From NCBI GenBank assembly GCA_964569555.1, contig CAZMTT010000040.1, positions 1 through 10,696 of the forward strand: a stretch of 10,696 bases of DNA. Direction: 5' to 3'. A model generated the notes under the pieces. The model had not been told where the DNA came from and ran no database searches. It saw only the letters and a program-made list of their open reading frames with translations. This stretch comes from G020353235 sp964569555. Lineage in GTDB: Bacteria > Chloroflexota > Dehalococcoidia > Dehalococcoidales > JAUYDJ01. Position numbers and translations under genes: made by a program. Each line of letters starts with the position of its first letter. The first letter of the stretch is position 1. Positions 1 through 5,825 of this stretch are shown piece after piece.

Positions 1-53
1 AGAGCAGCGGTTTCCTAAACCGCGTGTCGGGCGTTCGAGTCGCCCCAGGGGTA
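1..53 (+). tRNA. tRNA-Arg(CCT), 5' end cut by window edge
   Basis: The 3' two thirds of a tRNA are visible. The anticodon stem gcggt/accgc (7-11, 19-23) closes a 7-base loop with anticodon CCT at 14-16. The T stem gggcg/cgccc (29-33, 41-45) closes a loop ttcgagt. The 3' acceptor strand caggggt is at 46-52, with discriminator A at 53. CCA is not encoded, unlike in the other tRNAs here. The 5' acceptor strand and most of the D arm lie outside the window. A CCT anticodon decodes AGG (Arg). Confidence 0.88.
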
Positions 54-79
54 CTTATTTATGGCTAACTTCGGGACAG

Positions 80-874
80 ATGAATTTATCAAAAGAGATT
101 TCAGCCGAAGACCTCTACTTTGACTTGCAAGCCTCCTGGGGCATCACCAAACATATGGGTGGCTTAAAGGCCACCGATGAACTTATTGAGTTATGCCATA
201 TCACCGCGGATAAATATGTACTGGTGGTCGGTTGTGGCATTGGCCTTACCTCTTGCTACATGGCTAAAAAATACCGCTGCCGGGTGCTCGGCGTAGATAT
301 TTCGGCAAAGATGCTTGACTGGTCCCGGAAAAGGGCCCGCAAAGCGGGTGTCACCGACAGGGCTGAATTTATGCTCGCCGATGTGCAGGACCTCCCCTTC
401 AACGATAACCTCTTTGATGCCGTCATTAGCGAATCGGTAACCGCCTTTCCCCCCGATAAAGAGAGAGCCGTCAGCGAGTATGTGCGGGTGATAAAACCGG
501 GCGGATATGTCGGGCTTAATGAGTGCACCTGGCTAAAAGAACCGCCGCCGGAATTAGCTGAATACATCTCTCGCACCATAGGAAGTCAGTTTTTCACTAC
601 TGATGGCTGGCAGGAATTAACCGCCGGCGCTGGCTTGAGAGACATGATAGTGAGAACCTATAAAATCAACGCTCTGAGCCAATGGCTTTATGAGGTCAGG
701 CAGTTTGAGTTCAGCGATTTTTTCAGAGCCTGGTATCAATTTCTATCCCAATATACCAAAAGCCCAGACTTCCGCAGAATAATAAAAGAGAAGTTTCTAG
801 CCGGGCTGTCCCTCAAGATATTCCGCCAATTTTTCCAGTATCTGGGCTACGGAATACTCGTTGGTCAAAAATAA
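80..874 (+). CDS. class I SAM-dependent methyltransferase
   Basis: A 264-residue protein with a Rossmann-type methyltransferase core that transfers a methyl group from S-adenosylmethionine; the substrate cannot be read from the sequence. Motif I is VVGCGIGLT (residues 49-57), followed by the ribose-binding acidic residue in GVDIS (71-75), motif II-like ADVQDLPF (100-107) and the post-core VIKPGGYVG (137-145). This matches the Methyltransf_11/UbiE-like group. The last 70 or so residues are rich in Phe, Tyr and basic residues and probably form a substrate lid. ATG 80 is the only reasonable start, since the upstream frame has no start codon; GGGA at 73-76 sits too close for a good ribosome site. 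It begins 26 bases after tRNA-Arg and may be read from the same transcript. Family call is firm, substrate unknown. Confidence 0.9.
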   Translation: MNLSKEISAEDLYFDLQASWGITKHMGGLKATDELIELCHITADKYVLVVGCGIGLTSCYMAKKYRCRVLGVDISAKMLDWSRKRARKAGVTDRAEFMLADVQDLPFNDNLFDAVISESVTAFPPDKERAVSEYVRVIKPGGYVGLNECTWLKEPPPELAEYISRTIGSQFFTTDGWQELTAGAGLRDMIVRTYKINALSQWLYEVRQFEFSDFFRAWYQFLSQYTKSPDFRRIIKEKFLAGLSLKIFRQFFQYLGYGILVGQK

Positions 875-942
875 GCCCTCTATTTAACCGTGACCGTCCC
901 GGTGCTATCAATCAAACTATGACCGAAGGCACGCCTAGAGGT

Positions 943-971
943 TAATTTTTGCCCCAAATTATGTTAATATA
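943..971 (+). promoter_or_regulatory. weak candidate promoter for the Trp-Leu-Gly tRNA cluster
   Basis: TTAATT (943-948) and TAATAT (966-971) are separated by 17 bases and end 8 bases before the tRNA-Trp gene. Both hexamers are poor matches to consensus. The stretch 940-958 closely resembles 2014-2032, upstream of tRNA-Cys. The 875-940 spacer shows no other gene; cctcta (near 876) and tagagg (936-941) could pair as a long-loop hairpin before a short T run. Confidence 0.3.
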
Positions 972-979
972 AGTAGCGT

Positions 980-1056
980 AGGAGTGTAGCTCAGTTAGGG
1001 AGAGCAGCGGTCTCCAAAACCGCCGGTCGGGGGTTCGAGTCCCTCCACTCCTGCCA
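980..1056 (+). tRNA. tRNA-Trp(CCA)
   Basis: Full cloverleaf: acceptor aggagtg (980-986) pairs with cactcct (1046-1052), the discriminator is G1053 and CCA is encoded. The anticodon stem gcggt/accgc (1007-1011, 1019-1023) presents CCA at 1014-1016. T loop ttcgagt is present. It is the first gene of a Trp-Leu-Gly cluster. The 3' end GCCA is complementary to the UGGC bulge of the T-box riboswitch at 10151-10154, and the anticodon is complementary to that riboswitch's UGG specifier. Confidence 0.96.
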
Positions 1057-1057
1057 T

Positions 1058-1145
1058 GCCGAGGTGGCGGAACACGGTAGACGCGCTAGCTTGAGGGGCT
1101 AGTGGGCTTCGGCTCGTAGGAGTTCAAATCTCCTCCTCGGCACCA
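1058..1145 (+). tRNA. tRNA-Leu(GAG)
   Basis: Acceptor gccgagg (1058-1064) pairs with cctcggc (1135-1141); discriminator A and encoded CCA follow. The anticodon stem ctagc/gctag (1086-1090, 1098-1102) presents GAG at 1093-1095, which decodes CUC and CUU. A long variable arm, as expected of class II tRNA-Leu, follows the anticodon stem. It begins one base after tRNA-Trp, so the two are processed from one transcript. Confidence 0.95.
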
Positions 1146-1149
1146 AAAT

Positions 1150-1224
1150 GCGGAAGTAGTTCAGCGGTAGAATGCCTCCTTGCCAAGGAGGAGGTCGCGA
1201 GTTCGAATCTCGTCTTCCGCTCCA
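1150..1224 (+). tRNA. tRNA-Gly(GCC)
   Basis: Acceptor gcggaag (1150-1156) pairs with cttccgc (1214-1220); discriminator T and encoded CCA follow. The anticodon stem cctcc/ggagg (1175-1179, 1187-1191) presents GCC at 1182-1184. It is the last tRNA of the cluster and lies just upstream of a strong terminator. Confidence 0.96.
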
Positions 1225-1233
1225 GCTTAAGCC

Positions 1234-1258
1234 AAGCCAGCCAGCAGGCTGGCTTTTT
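1234..1258 (+). terminator. intrinsic terminator of the tRNA cluster
   Basis: A perfect 9-bp stem, aagccagcc (1234-1242) with ggctggctt (1247-1255), closes a four-base loop and runs into a T tract (1254-1258). It ends transcription of the tRNA-Trp-Leu-Gly unit 10 bases after tRNA-Gly. Confidence 0.88.
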
Positions 1259-1284
1259 ACTTATCAGGCCACCGCTATTTACAG

Positions 1285-1359
1285 CTAACGCTTCCGCCTG
1301 AGCAGGATGAACACCGCCCCGAGAATAACAATGGCACCGATACCAATCCAGGTCAACAT
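1285..1359 (-). CDS. 24-residue single-span membrane miniprotein
   Basis: Too short for ordinary gene calling, but well supported. It starts MLTWIGIGAIVILG, continues with a hydrophobic run and ends FILLRRKR. That gives one membrane span of about 18 residues followed by a basic tail, which predicts the C terminus in the cytoplasm. A GGGAG ribosome site (plus-strand 1367-1371) lies 7 bases before the ATG. It follows the winged-helix gene on the same strand at a distance of about 180 bases. No function is recognised; the layout resembles small bacterial membrane peptides that bind larger membrane proteins, but that is only analogy. Confidence 0.5.
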   Translation of the reverse strand: MLTWIGIGAIVILGAVFILLRRKR

Positions 1360-1420
1360 GACTGGTCTCCCTTCATTATTGGTCAACCCCTAGTCGGGAT
1401 ACAGCTCTGCCCAAAACAAG

Positions 1421-1455
1421 GGAGCTATACGCCTTAGGGCGAGGCGTATAGCTCC
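1421..1455. repeat. 14-bp perfect inverted repeat (hairpin)
   Basis: ggagctatacgcct (1421-1434) is the exact reverse complement of aggcgtatagctcc (1442-1455), with a 7-base loop. On the minus strand it is followed by a broken T run (cttgtttt), so it could end transcription of the winged-helix gene (1538-1867) before the miniprotein gene, or protect an mRNA 3' end. The plus strand has no T run after it. Confidence 0.7.
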
Positions 1456-1537
1456 AACAGAGGTGAGGAGGCTTTCCCTTGGTCTGGAATAGGCAAATCA
1501 ATCGGTGAAAAGAGGTAATAGCGAATGCTGGCCACCT

Positions 1538-1867
1538 CTACCTGACCTCAACTACGCCACTGACTAACCGGTCTATCTCCTGCTCCGCATCCGGGCCAAT
1601 CTCAATGCCCAGCTGATGCAACCTCCTTACGGTATCCCTGACTCTGGTCTTATTCTCACTTAAGAAATCAAAAAGGGCGCCCTTGCCTTTGGCGGTAAGC
1701 TGGTAGCCGTTCAGGCTGCTCTCCTTAAGATAGCCCCGCTTCACCAGAGAGCTGTATAAATAGCCGATGTATTCCCCGGTAACATCCATCGGGCGCTCCA
1801 GCAGCTTCTTGCCGGCACTCTTGTCAACCGCAATCACCATTAAAATGACCATTTCACTGGGAAACAT
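1538..1867 (-). CDS. small winged-helix-like DNA-binding protein (putative autoregulator)
   Basis: A 109-residue protein with a predicted winged-helix fold. N-terminal helices (MFPSEMVILMVIAV) are followed by a recognition-helix-like stretch GEYIGYLYSSLVKRGYL and a wing-like turn SSLNGYQLTAKGKGAL, then a long C-terminal helix that could dimerise. The pattern recalls MarR/PadR-type regulators or phage-derived HTH proteins, but no family is certain. Start: ATG 1867 has a GGGGG site 4 bases upstream; GTG 1870 directly before it would give 110 residues but leaves no space for that site. Its promoter overlaps a long inverted repeat, which suggests the protein represses itself. Confidence 0.7.
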   Translation of the reverse strand: MFPSEMVILMVIAVDKSAGKKLLERPMDVTGEYIGYLYSSLVKRGYLKESSLNGYQLTAKGKGALFDFLSENKTRVRDTVRRLHQLGIEIGPDAEQEIDRLVSGVVEVR

Positions 1868-1895
1868 CACTCCCCCTAATTGCCAACAGTCTAAT

Positions 1896-1924
1896 ATAAT
1901 AGCACATTATATGCTTAATGTCAA
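1896..1924 (-). promoter_or_regulatory. sigma-70 promoter of the winged-helix gene
   Basis: On the minus strand, an exact TTGACA (1919-1924) and TATTAT (1896-1901) are separated by 17 bases. Transcription would start near 1889, giving a leader of about 20 bases before ATG 1867. Confidence 0.8.
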
Positions 1925-1938
1925 TATTTTAAGCATAT
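1909..1938. promoter_or_regulatory. inverted-repeat operator candidate
   Basis: atatgcttaa (1909-1918) and ttaagcatat (1929-1938) form a perfect 10+10 bp palindrome with a 10-base spacer, so the half-site centres are 20 bp (about two helical turns) apart. The spacer contains the -35 box of the gene at 1538-1867. A dimer bound here would block RNA polymerase. The likely binder is the product of that gene (inference). Confidence 0.6.
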
Positions 1939-1967
1939 TTATGGTGACATTTGGGGAAAATTATTGT

Positions 1968-2008
1968 CCTGAAACTACCGGGGGCGGGCAAGCCCGGTTC
2001 AGGCTTGC
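1968..2008 (+). promoter_or_regulatory. mutually exclusive hairpins upstream of tRNA-Cys
   Basis: cctgaa/ttcagg (1968-1973, 1998-2003) with inner ccggg/cccgg (1978-1982, 1993-1997) competes with gcaagcc/ggcttgc (1988-1994, 2002-2008). No T tract follows directly. The role is unknown; the second arm also overlaps the proposed tRNA-Cys -35 region. Confidence 0.3.
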
Positions 2009-2033
2009 ATCACGGTTAATTTTGCCCTAAAAT
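2005..2033 (+). promoter_or_regulatory. candidate promoter of tRNA-Cys
   Basis: TTGCAT (2005-2010) and TAAAAT (2028-2033) are separated by 17 bases. The -10 is good, the -35 only fair. The precursor would carry about 40 bases before the mature tRNA. Confidence 0.4.
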
Positions 2034-2082
2034 AAGAAAGCCCAATTGTCTGGTGCCGAAACCAGGCTGGCGGGCAGAGCGA

Positions 2083-2158
2083 GGCGACGTAGCCAAGAGG
2101 ATAAGGCGGGGGTCTGCAAAACCCCTATTCACCGGTTCGAATCCGGTCGTCGCCTCCA
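2083..2158 (+). tRNA. tRNA-Cys(GCA)
   Basis: Acceptor ggcgacg (2083-2089) pairs with cgtcgcc (2148-2154); discriminator T and encoded CCA follow. The anticodon stem ggggt/acccc (2109-2113, 2121-2125) presents GCA at 2116-2118. It converges with the treT gene, which ends 43 bases downstream on the other strand. Confidence 0.96.
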
Positions 2159-2201
2159 TTTTATTTGGGGATTAGAGAGAAGAATTACCCTGGAGTAACC
2201 C

Positions 2202-3467
2202 CTACTGAACATGGTCAGCCAGGGTCTGGAAAATGCGCAGATAGTCGTGCAGGTATCGGGTGACCAGGAACCGCTTTTGCACCCGGCGCCGGCCGGCGCT
2301 ACCGAGCCGGTACGCCGTCTGCCTGTCCCGCAATAAGCCGGTAATAGATTCCACCCACTCATTCAGTGATTTGGCCAGGAACCCGGTTCTGTTGTGCAAC
2401 ACCTGCAGGGCAATTCCGCCGACATCACTCCCCACCACCGGGCAGCCCTTCCACAGTGCCTCGGAAACAACCAGCCCGAAGCCCTCGCGTATTGATTTCT
2501 GGACGACCACGCTGGCTGCCTGCTGAAAGGCATTAATCTCCGGGCTGCTCACGCCGTTCTGCCCCCACAGGATAAGAGTATCGCTGCGGTCACCGGCATA
2601 GGTAACGATATTTTGATAGCATGACTGGGTTTCCGGGTCATCGTCAGCCCCACCCCCCATCAACACCAGCTGCAGGTCGGGAAATTCCCGCTTCAATACG
2701 TCAAACACGTCGATCACCCCGCAGAAGTCCTTCCACGGGTCAAAACGGGATAGCATGAAGATAAAGGGGCGCGCCGGGTCAACACCGTAGCGCACCAGGA
2801 CGCGGTGTACCTCCTCATCACCGAGCCGGCGGTTCTGGGAACTGAAGGGGTCTATACCCGGGGCCGCCGCGAAACAGCGCGGACCCCGAAAATTCGGGGG
2901 GAAATACTGTTTTCGGGTAAAGATAGCCGCGTCGTAGAGCTCAACATAGGGCTTCAAAAACTCCCAGAAATGGGGCTGGGGGGTGGTGAGGTCAATGTGA
3001 CAGCGCCATATCCAGATACTGCCATTCTGATGACCGTTCCCCTGGCGCAGCAGGTGCAAAACACCGGCCGGCTGGGGGTCGTGGACGACCACAAAATCAT
3101 AGCTCCCGTTGGAACTCAGCAGCTCGGCGTTAAGAGTATTGTACTTTAACCAGGCGGCTTTCATTTCCGGGGTGAATGGCAGCGGCATCCCCTGGAGCCC
3201 ATTGTGCATCGCCTTGGTGACCTTGTAGAACTCATCCGCCCCCCGCAGGATGCGCCATTCGGCATTTAAGCCCAGGTCACCCAGCAGGGGGACTAAAGCC
3301 TTTAACAGCTCGGCTACCCCGCCACCGGCGGCGGTGGCATTGAGATGGAGCACTCGGGCTCCAGCCAGCGGTCGGGCTGATGCCCGCAACTGCTCAATGT
3401 ATTCTTCTCCCAACAGAGAAGTGTAGTCACTCAATGAACGCTGGCCGGTAAGAACACATTGAGTCAT
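2202..3467 (-). CDS. treT: trehalose glycosyltransferring synthase (TreT-like, GT4)
   Basis: A 421-residue GT-B glycosyltransferase close in length to known TreT (about 410). TreT makes trehalose in the cytoplasm from a nucleotide-activated glucose and free glucose, in one reversible step. Visible motifs: GGGVAELL (48-55) in the acceptor domain, VHDPQPAG (128-135), WRCHIDL (154-160), the domain-linker SRFDPWKD (240-247) that starts the donor-binding half, and the GT4 signature REGFGLVVSEALWKG (327-341) with its two glutamates, then GSDVGGI (346-352). ATG 3467 lacks a clear ribosome site; the start rests on frame and family length. It faces away from a small winged-helix gene at 3706. Sucrose- or other sugar-specific GT4 enzymes are possible alternatives, but HDPQPAG and RCHIDL favour TreT. 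Confidence 0.85.
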   Translation of the reverse strand: MTQCVLTGQRSLSDYTSLLGEEYIEQLRASARPLAGARVLHLNATAAGGGVAELLKALVPLLGDLGLNAEWRILRGADEFYKVTKAMHNGLQGMPLPFTPEMKAAWLKYNTLNAELLSSNGSYDFVVVHDPQPAGVLHLLRQGNGHQNGSIWIWRCHIDLTTPQPHFWEFLKPYVELYDAAIFTRKQYFPPNFRGPRCFAAAPGIDPFSSQNRRLGDEEVHRVLVRYGVDPARPFIFMLSRFDPWKDFCGVIDVFDVLKREFPDLQLVLMGGGADDDPETQSCYQNIVTYAGDRSDTLILWGQNGVSSPEINAFQQAASVVVQKSIREGFGLVVSEALWKGCPVVGSDVGGIALQVLHNRTGFLAKSLNEWVESITGLLRDRQTAYRLGSAGRRRVQKRFLVTRYLHDYLRIFQTLADHVQ

Positions 3468-3550
3468 TTATTCGTCTTATCCTGAAAACTTTACTGCGGG
3501 CACAACCACGCCTCCCCTTCTCCCACCACTAACGCGGCAACTGGTTGATA

Positions 3551-3579
3551 TTGACATGACAAGAGAATTGTGCTATACA
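3551..3579 (+). promoter_or_regulatory. plus-strand sigma-70 promoter in the treT/winged-helix spacer
   Basis: An exact TTGACA (3551-3556) and TATACA (3574-3579) are separated by 17 bases. Transcription would start near 3586 and reach the gene at 3706 after a leader of about 120 bases rich in A and T. Confidence 0.6.
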
Positions 3580-3630
3580 AAATCATGATATCTATTACTT
3601 AATATATTTTACTATATTAATATTACATGA

Positions 3631-3658
3631 ATTATATTTCAAGTTAATCATATCATAA
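3631..3658 (-). promoter_or_regulatory. candidate promoter of treT
   Basis: On the minus strand a perfect TATAAT (3631-3636) lies 16 bases from TTATGA (3653-3658). The -35 is weak. An exact minus-strand TTGACA is nearby (3665-3670), but no good -10 sits at proper spacing. The whole 3580-3665 stretch is extremely AT-rich. Confidence 0.4.
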
Positions 3659-3705
3659 TTTTTTTGTCAAGTAGTTTACCGGGTAATTTGGGCTGGATTT
3701 CTAAA

Positions 3706-3993
3706 ATGAATAAGTGGTCTTTCATCACCAACCACGGTCTGGTGCTGGCGGCGGTCGCCAGGCACCCCCGTAAGACTACCCGCCAGATCGGTGATGCGGT
3801 CGGCATCACCGAGAGAGCGACGCATAAGATTATCAATGACCTGGAAGCCGCCGGTTATGTCACCAAGCTCAAGATGGGCCGGCGCAATGAATACCTGGTG
3901 CACCCGGAGGTACCCTTGAAAGAGGGGGCTAACGGCGGCACCGCGGCCAGGGAACTGCTGGCCATGCTGGGCTGGAAACCGAAGAAAAGCTAG
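3706..3993 (+). CDS. small winged-helix transcriptional regulator
   Basis: A 95-residue protein: N-terminal helix MNKWSFITNHGLVLAAVARHP, helix-turn-helix TTRQIGDAVGITERATHKIINDLEAAGYV (24-52), and a basic wing KLKMGRRNEYLVHP (54-67). This is a typical MarR/Lrp-like winged helix in which residues 35-47 would be the recognition helix. There is no ligand domain. ATG 3706 begins the conserved core and has GGA 8 bases upstream; a TTG at 3664 would add 14 residues unlike the fold and is rejected. It is divergent from treT across a 238-bp spacer, so control of treT is possible but not shown. It ends 12 bases from the convergent gene at 4006. Confidence 0.8.
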   Translation: MNKWSFITNHGLVLAAVARHPRKTTRQIGDAVGITERATHKIINDLEAAGYVTKLKMGRRNEYLVHPEVPLKEGANGGTAARELLAMLGWKPKKS

Positions 3994-4005
3994 TCTGATA
4001 CGATA

Positions 4006-4581
4006 TTAACCGAATGGCTCACCAAATAGAAATGCGGCGATAAGACCAGCCAGTATGAGAGCGCCGAGGATTACGATAATAAAGGTATTTCTAGAAGCAA
4101 ACGCAGCTTTCTTCTTTTTAGGGCAGATGACCCGGCCCTCTTTTTTGGCCTTGGCGTCCAGATAAAATCCGAAGGCGGCGCCAATCCCGATGCCAATGGG
4201 TAGCCCGCCGCCTTTTAAAGCAGCACTAAGCGCTACCCCAATCCCCGAACCGATTGCCATCCCAATGCCGATGTATTGCCCCTCAGTGACCAGCTTATGC
4301 TGCTTCTGAAGATGCTTGGTAATATCACCAATTGCCTTAAAATAGCTCTTCTTGGCTTCTTTGGACATCAGGGAAAGGTTGGCCAAGTCATTGGTCAGTG
4401 CGGTGATTTCCTGTTTACGGCTCTGGCACTCGGTGCAAATAGCCGAGAAACTATCGACTCTCCGCGCCAGGCACAGCAGCAGGTCTAATTTATACTTCTG
4501 GTAATCTTTCTCGCTTAAGGTATCTTTTTGCCAGTTAATCCGCTTCTCGATACCGTAATACCAATCACTGTAAACTTCCAT
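4006..4581 (-). CDS. glycine-zipper membrane protein of unknown function
   Basis: A 191-residue protein. The first 100 residues are charged and helical and contain a CxxC (C49-T-E-C52) that could bind metal or form a disulfide. Residues 102-140 form a glycine-rich hydrophobic stretch (IGIGMAIGSGIGVALS, then GIGIGAAFGFYLDAKAKKEG), typical of glycine-zipper membrane helices. A final span lies at about 166-187. It is the third gene of a minus-strand group, 23 bases after the DUF2007-like gene. No clear ribosome site precedes ATG 4581. I do not recognise a function; self-association in the membrane through the Gly-xxx-Gly faces is a structural inference. Confidence 0.75.
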   Translation of the reverse strand: MEVYSDWYYGIEKRINWQKDTLSEKDYQKYKLDLLLCLARRVDSFSAICTECQSRKQEITALTNDLANLSLMSKEAKKSYFKAIGDITKHLQKQHKLVTEGQYIGIGMAIGSGIGVALSAALKGGGLPIGIGIGAAFGFYLDAKAKKEGRVICPKKKKAAFASRNTFIIVILGALILAGLIAAFLFGEPFG

Positions 4582-4604
4582 ATTTCTATTCTTGAATTAA
4601 ACTC

Positions 4605-4826
4605 TTATGTCCCGATTATCTGCTTCGCCTCTTCGGCAAACTCACCCGGCACCAGTATCTTGACCTGTCCCAGACCATCCAGGGTAATCCCATAGATGGG
4701 ACCGGCGCTCTCATACTTTAATAGCACCGGTATCCCCTGGCTCTCCAGCTTTGACTTGATGGCATAAGCCACCAGTTCACCCTGAACTTTATGAACCACG
4801 ACCAAGTCCGGACTGTTTTTACCCAT
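4605..4826 (-). CDS. DUF2007-like small protein
   Basis: A 73-residue soluble protein with strand-helix-strand order: DLVVVHKV (7-14), a helix around ELVAYAIKSKLESQGIPV, then LLKYESAGPIYG and the final VKILVPGEFAEEAKQIIG. The helix-then-(G)IPV pattern and C-terminal VxVPxExxxEAxxII resemble DUF2007, a small ACT-like fold called a putative signal-transducing domain. No experimental function is known to me. It is the middle gene of the minus-strand group, 65 bases after the PH-like gene; only a weak AGG precedes the start. Confidence 0.75.
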   Translation of the reverse strand: MGKNSPDLVVVHKVQGELVAYAIKSKLESQGIPVLLKYESAGPIYGITLDGLGQVKILVPGEFAEEAKQIIGT

Positions 4827-4891
4827 ACTGATACTTTACCTGTTGACTGCCATTATAAACTGATAGCGACCCGAAGGGGAGTATATCCTGG

Positions 4892-5332
4892 TTAAGGTTT
4901 TCTTTCCATAATCAGTTTAAAGAGTGAGTCTAACTCAATTTTGTCCATCGCCCGTAGCTTCAGGGGCACAGACTGCCCCGTTATTTTCAACTCAACCCTT
5001 TCTCTGGGAAGGAGGCCTACGATGGACATAACAATGCCAATTGATACCAGGCCCAGGCCCGGCGGGTCTAACCAGCCGATATCAAAAAACTGGGTAACCA
5101 CAATGGCGAGTATAAGCAGGGTAATACCGCCAAATAGCGCTATAACCCGCCTTTCCTGTTCGTATTTAATGCTCTTGATATGACTGTACTCAATATCTCT
5201 GACTAAATGGCCCTTCTTTATTAACAGCCTTTTACTCAAAATGTAAACAGTAGCGTCCCGCAGGTTATACTGTCTTTCAAAGGTCTCACCTTTGGTAAGA
5301 CACTTCTCAATTTCTCTGGGAACAAGCTCCAT
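4892..5332 (-). CDS. bacterial PH-like domain membrane protein
   Basis: A 146-residue protein. Residues 1-60 resemble the first half of a bacterial PH domain (strands ATVYILSKRLLIKKG, then RDIEYSHIKSIKYEQ). Two membrane spans follow at about 63-82 and 91-108, and the C terminus (VELKITGQSVPLKLRAMDKIELDSLFKLI) looks like the closing strands and helix, so the domain is probably split by the membrane hairpin. AGGAG (plus 5341-5345) lies 8 bases before the ATG. It is the first gene of the three-gene group and is preceded by a leader of about 150 bases. Function unknown; membrane-bound PH-like proteins are often of unassigned role. Confidence 0.75.
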   Translation of the reverse strand: MELVPREIEKCLTKGETFERQYNLRDATVYILSKRLLIKKGHLVRDIEYSHIKSIKYEQERRVIALFGGITLLILAIVVTQFFDIGWLDPPGLGLVSIGIVMSIVGLLPRERVELKITGQSVPLKLRAMDKIELDSLFKLIMERKP

Positions 5333-5379
5333 TTACCTGTCTCCTGTAAACCCCGGTTCACCTTCCCAGACCCAAACCA

Positions 5380-5405
5380 AAAAAGGCGCCAGCTACCACC
5401 TTTTT
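5380..5405 (-). terminator. terminator-like hairpin in the leader of the PH-like gene
   Basis: Read on the minus strand, aaaaaggtg (5405-5397) pairs with cgccttttt (5388-5380), including one G-U pair, across an 8-base loop and is followed by Us. It sits between the promoter at 5493-5521 and the ATG at 5332, so it could attenuate the group. The GC core is only four pairs, so strength is doubtful. Confidence 0.3.
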
Positions 5406-5431
5406 CCAGTGGTTTCCAGTGCCCTTCTCAT
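5393..5431 (-). CDS. possible 12-residue leader peptide
   Basis: MRRALETTGKRW followed by TAG. A GGAG lies 10 bases before the ATG. Its last codons form the 5' arm and loop of the terminator-like hairpin at 5380-5405, an arrangement seen in attenuators. It may be chance: it is short and has a single Trp. Confidence 0.2.
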   Translation of the reverse strand: MRRALETTGKRW

Positions 5432-5492
5432 CTCCAGCAGTCTCCTAAAGTTGCCCCAAATGACCTTTTAGTGAGCTTACATGCTGTTTTTG

Positions 5493-5521
5493 AGTGTAGT
5501 CCCTGCCGCCATCAATGTCAA
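5493..5521 (-). promoter_or_regulatory. promoter of the three-gene membrane/PH-like group
   Basis: On the minus strand, an exact TTGACA (5516-5521) and TACACT (5493-5498) are 17 bases apart. Start of transcription is near 5486, giving a leader of about 150 bases to ATG 5332. No other gene is seen between 5432 and 5622. Confidence 0.65.
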
Positions 5522-5622
5522 GACCCGGCTCCTACATGCAAACCCATTGTGCAACTGCGTAAAGACGTCACCAGAATCTTGACGCCCATAACGCTAATGC
5601 TTACAATGGCATCAACAATAAC

Positions 5623-5708
<86 letters not shown>

Positions 5709-5738
5709 GATAATTCATTCCCTACCGCTACTCCCCCA

Positions 5739-5767
5739 TTGACAAGCCTATTTAGGAAGACTAAACT
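5739..5767 (+). promoter_or_regulatory. promoter of the alanine-rich protein gene
   Basis: An exact TTGACA (5739-5744) and TAAACT (5762-5767) are 17 bases apart. Transcription would start near 5774, about 50 bases before the GTG start. Confidence 0.6.
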
Positions 5768-5825
5768 CAAGTCCTAACTTGTAAAATAGTGTTAAAACAA
5801 CTTACTGCTTTAGGAGGCAGCGAAA

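Noticed and set aside
61..123. 20-codon ORF starting at ATG 61, before the methyltransferase
   Set aside because: No ribosome site, out of frame, overlaps the methyltransferase gene and shows no pattern.
2805..3149. Plus-strand 114-residue reading frame
   Set aside because: Lies inside treT on the opposite strand and shows no family features.
5411..5422. Tandem ccagt units suggesting a repeat array
   Set aside because: Only two short copies; no CRISPR-like spacing or further units.
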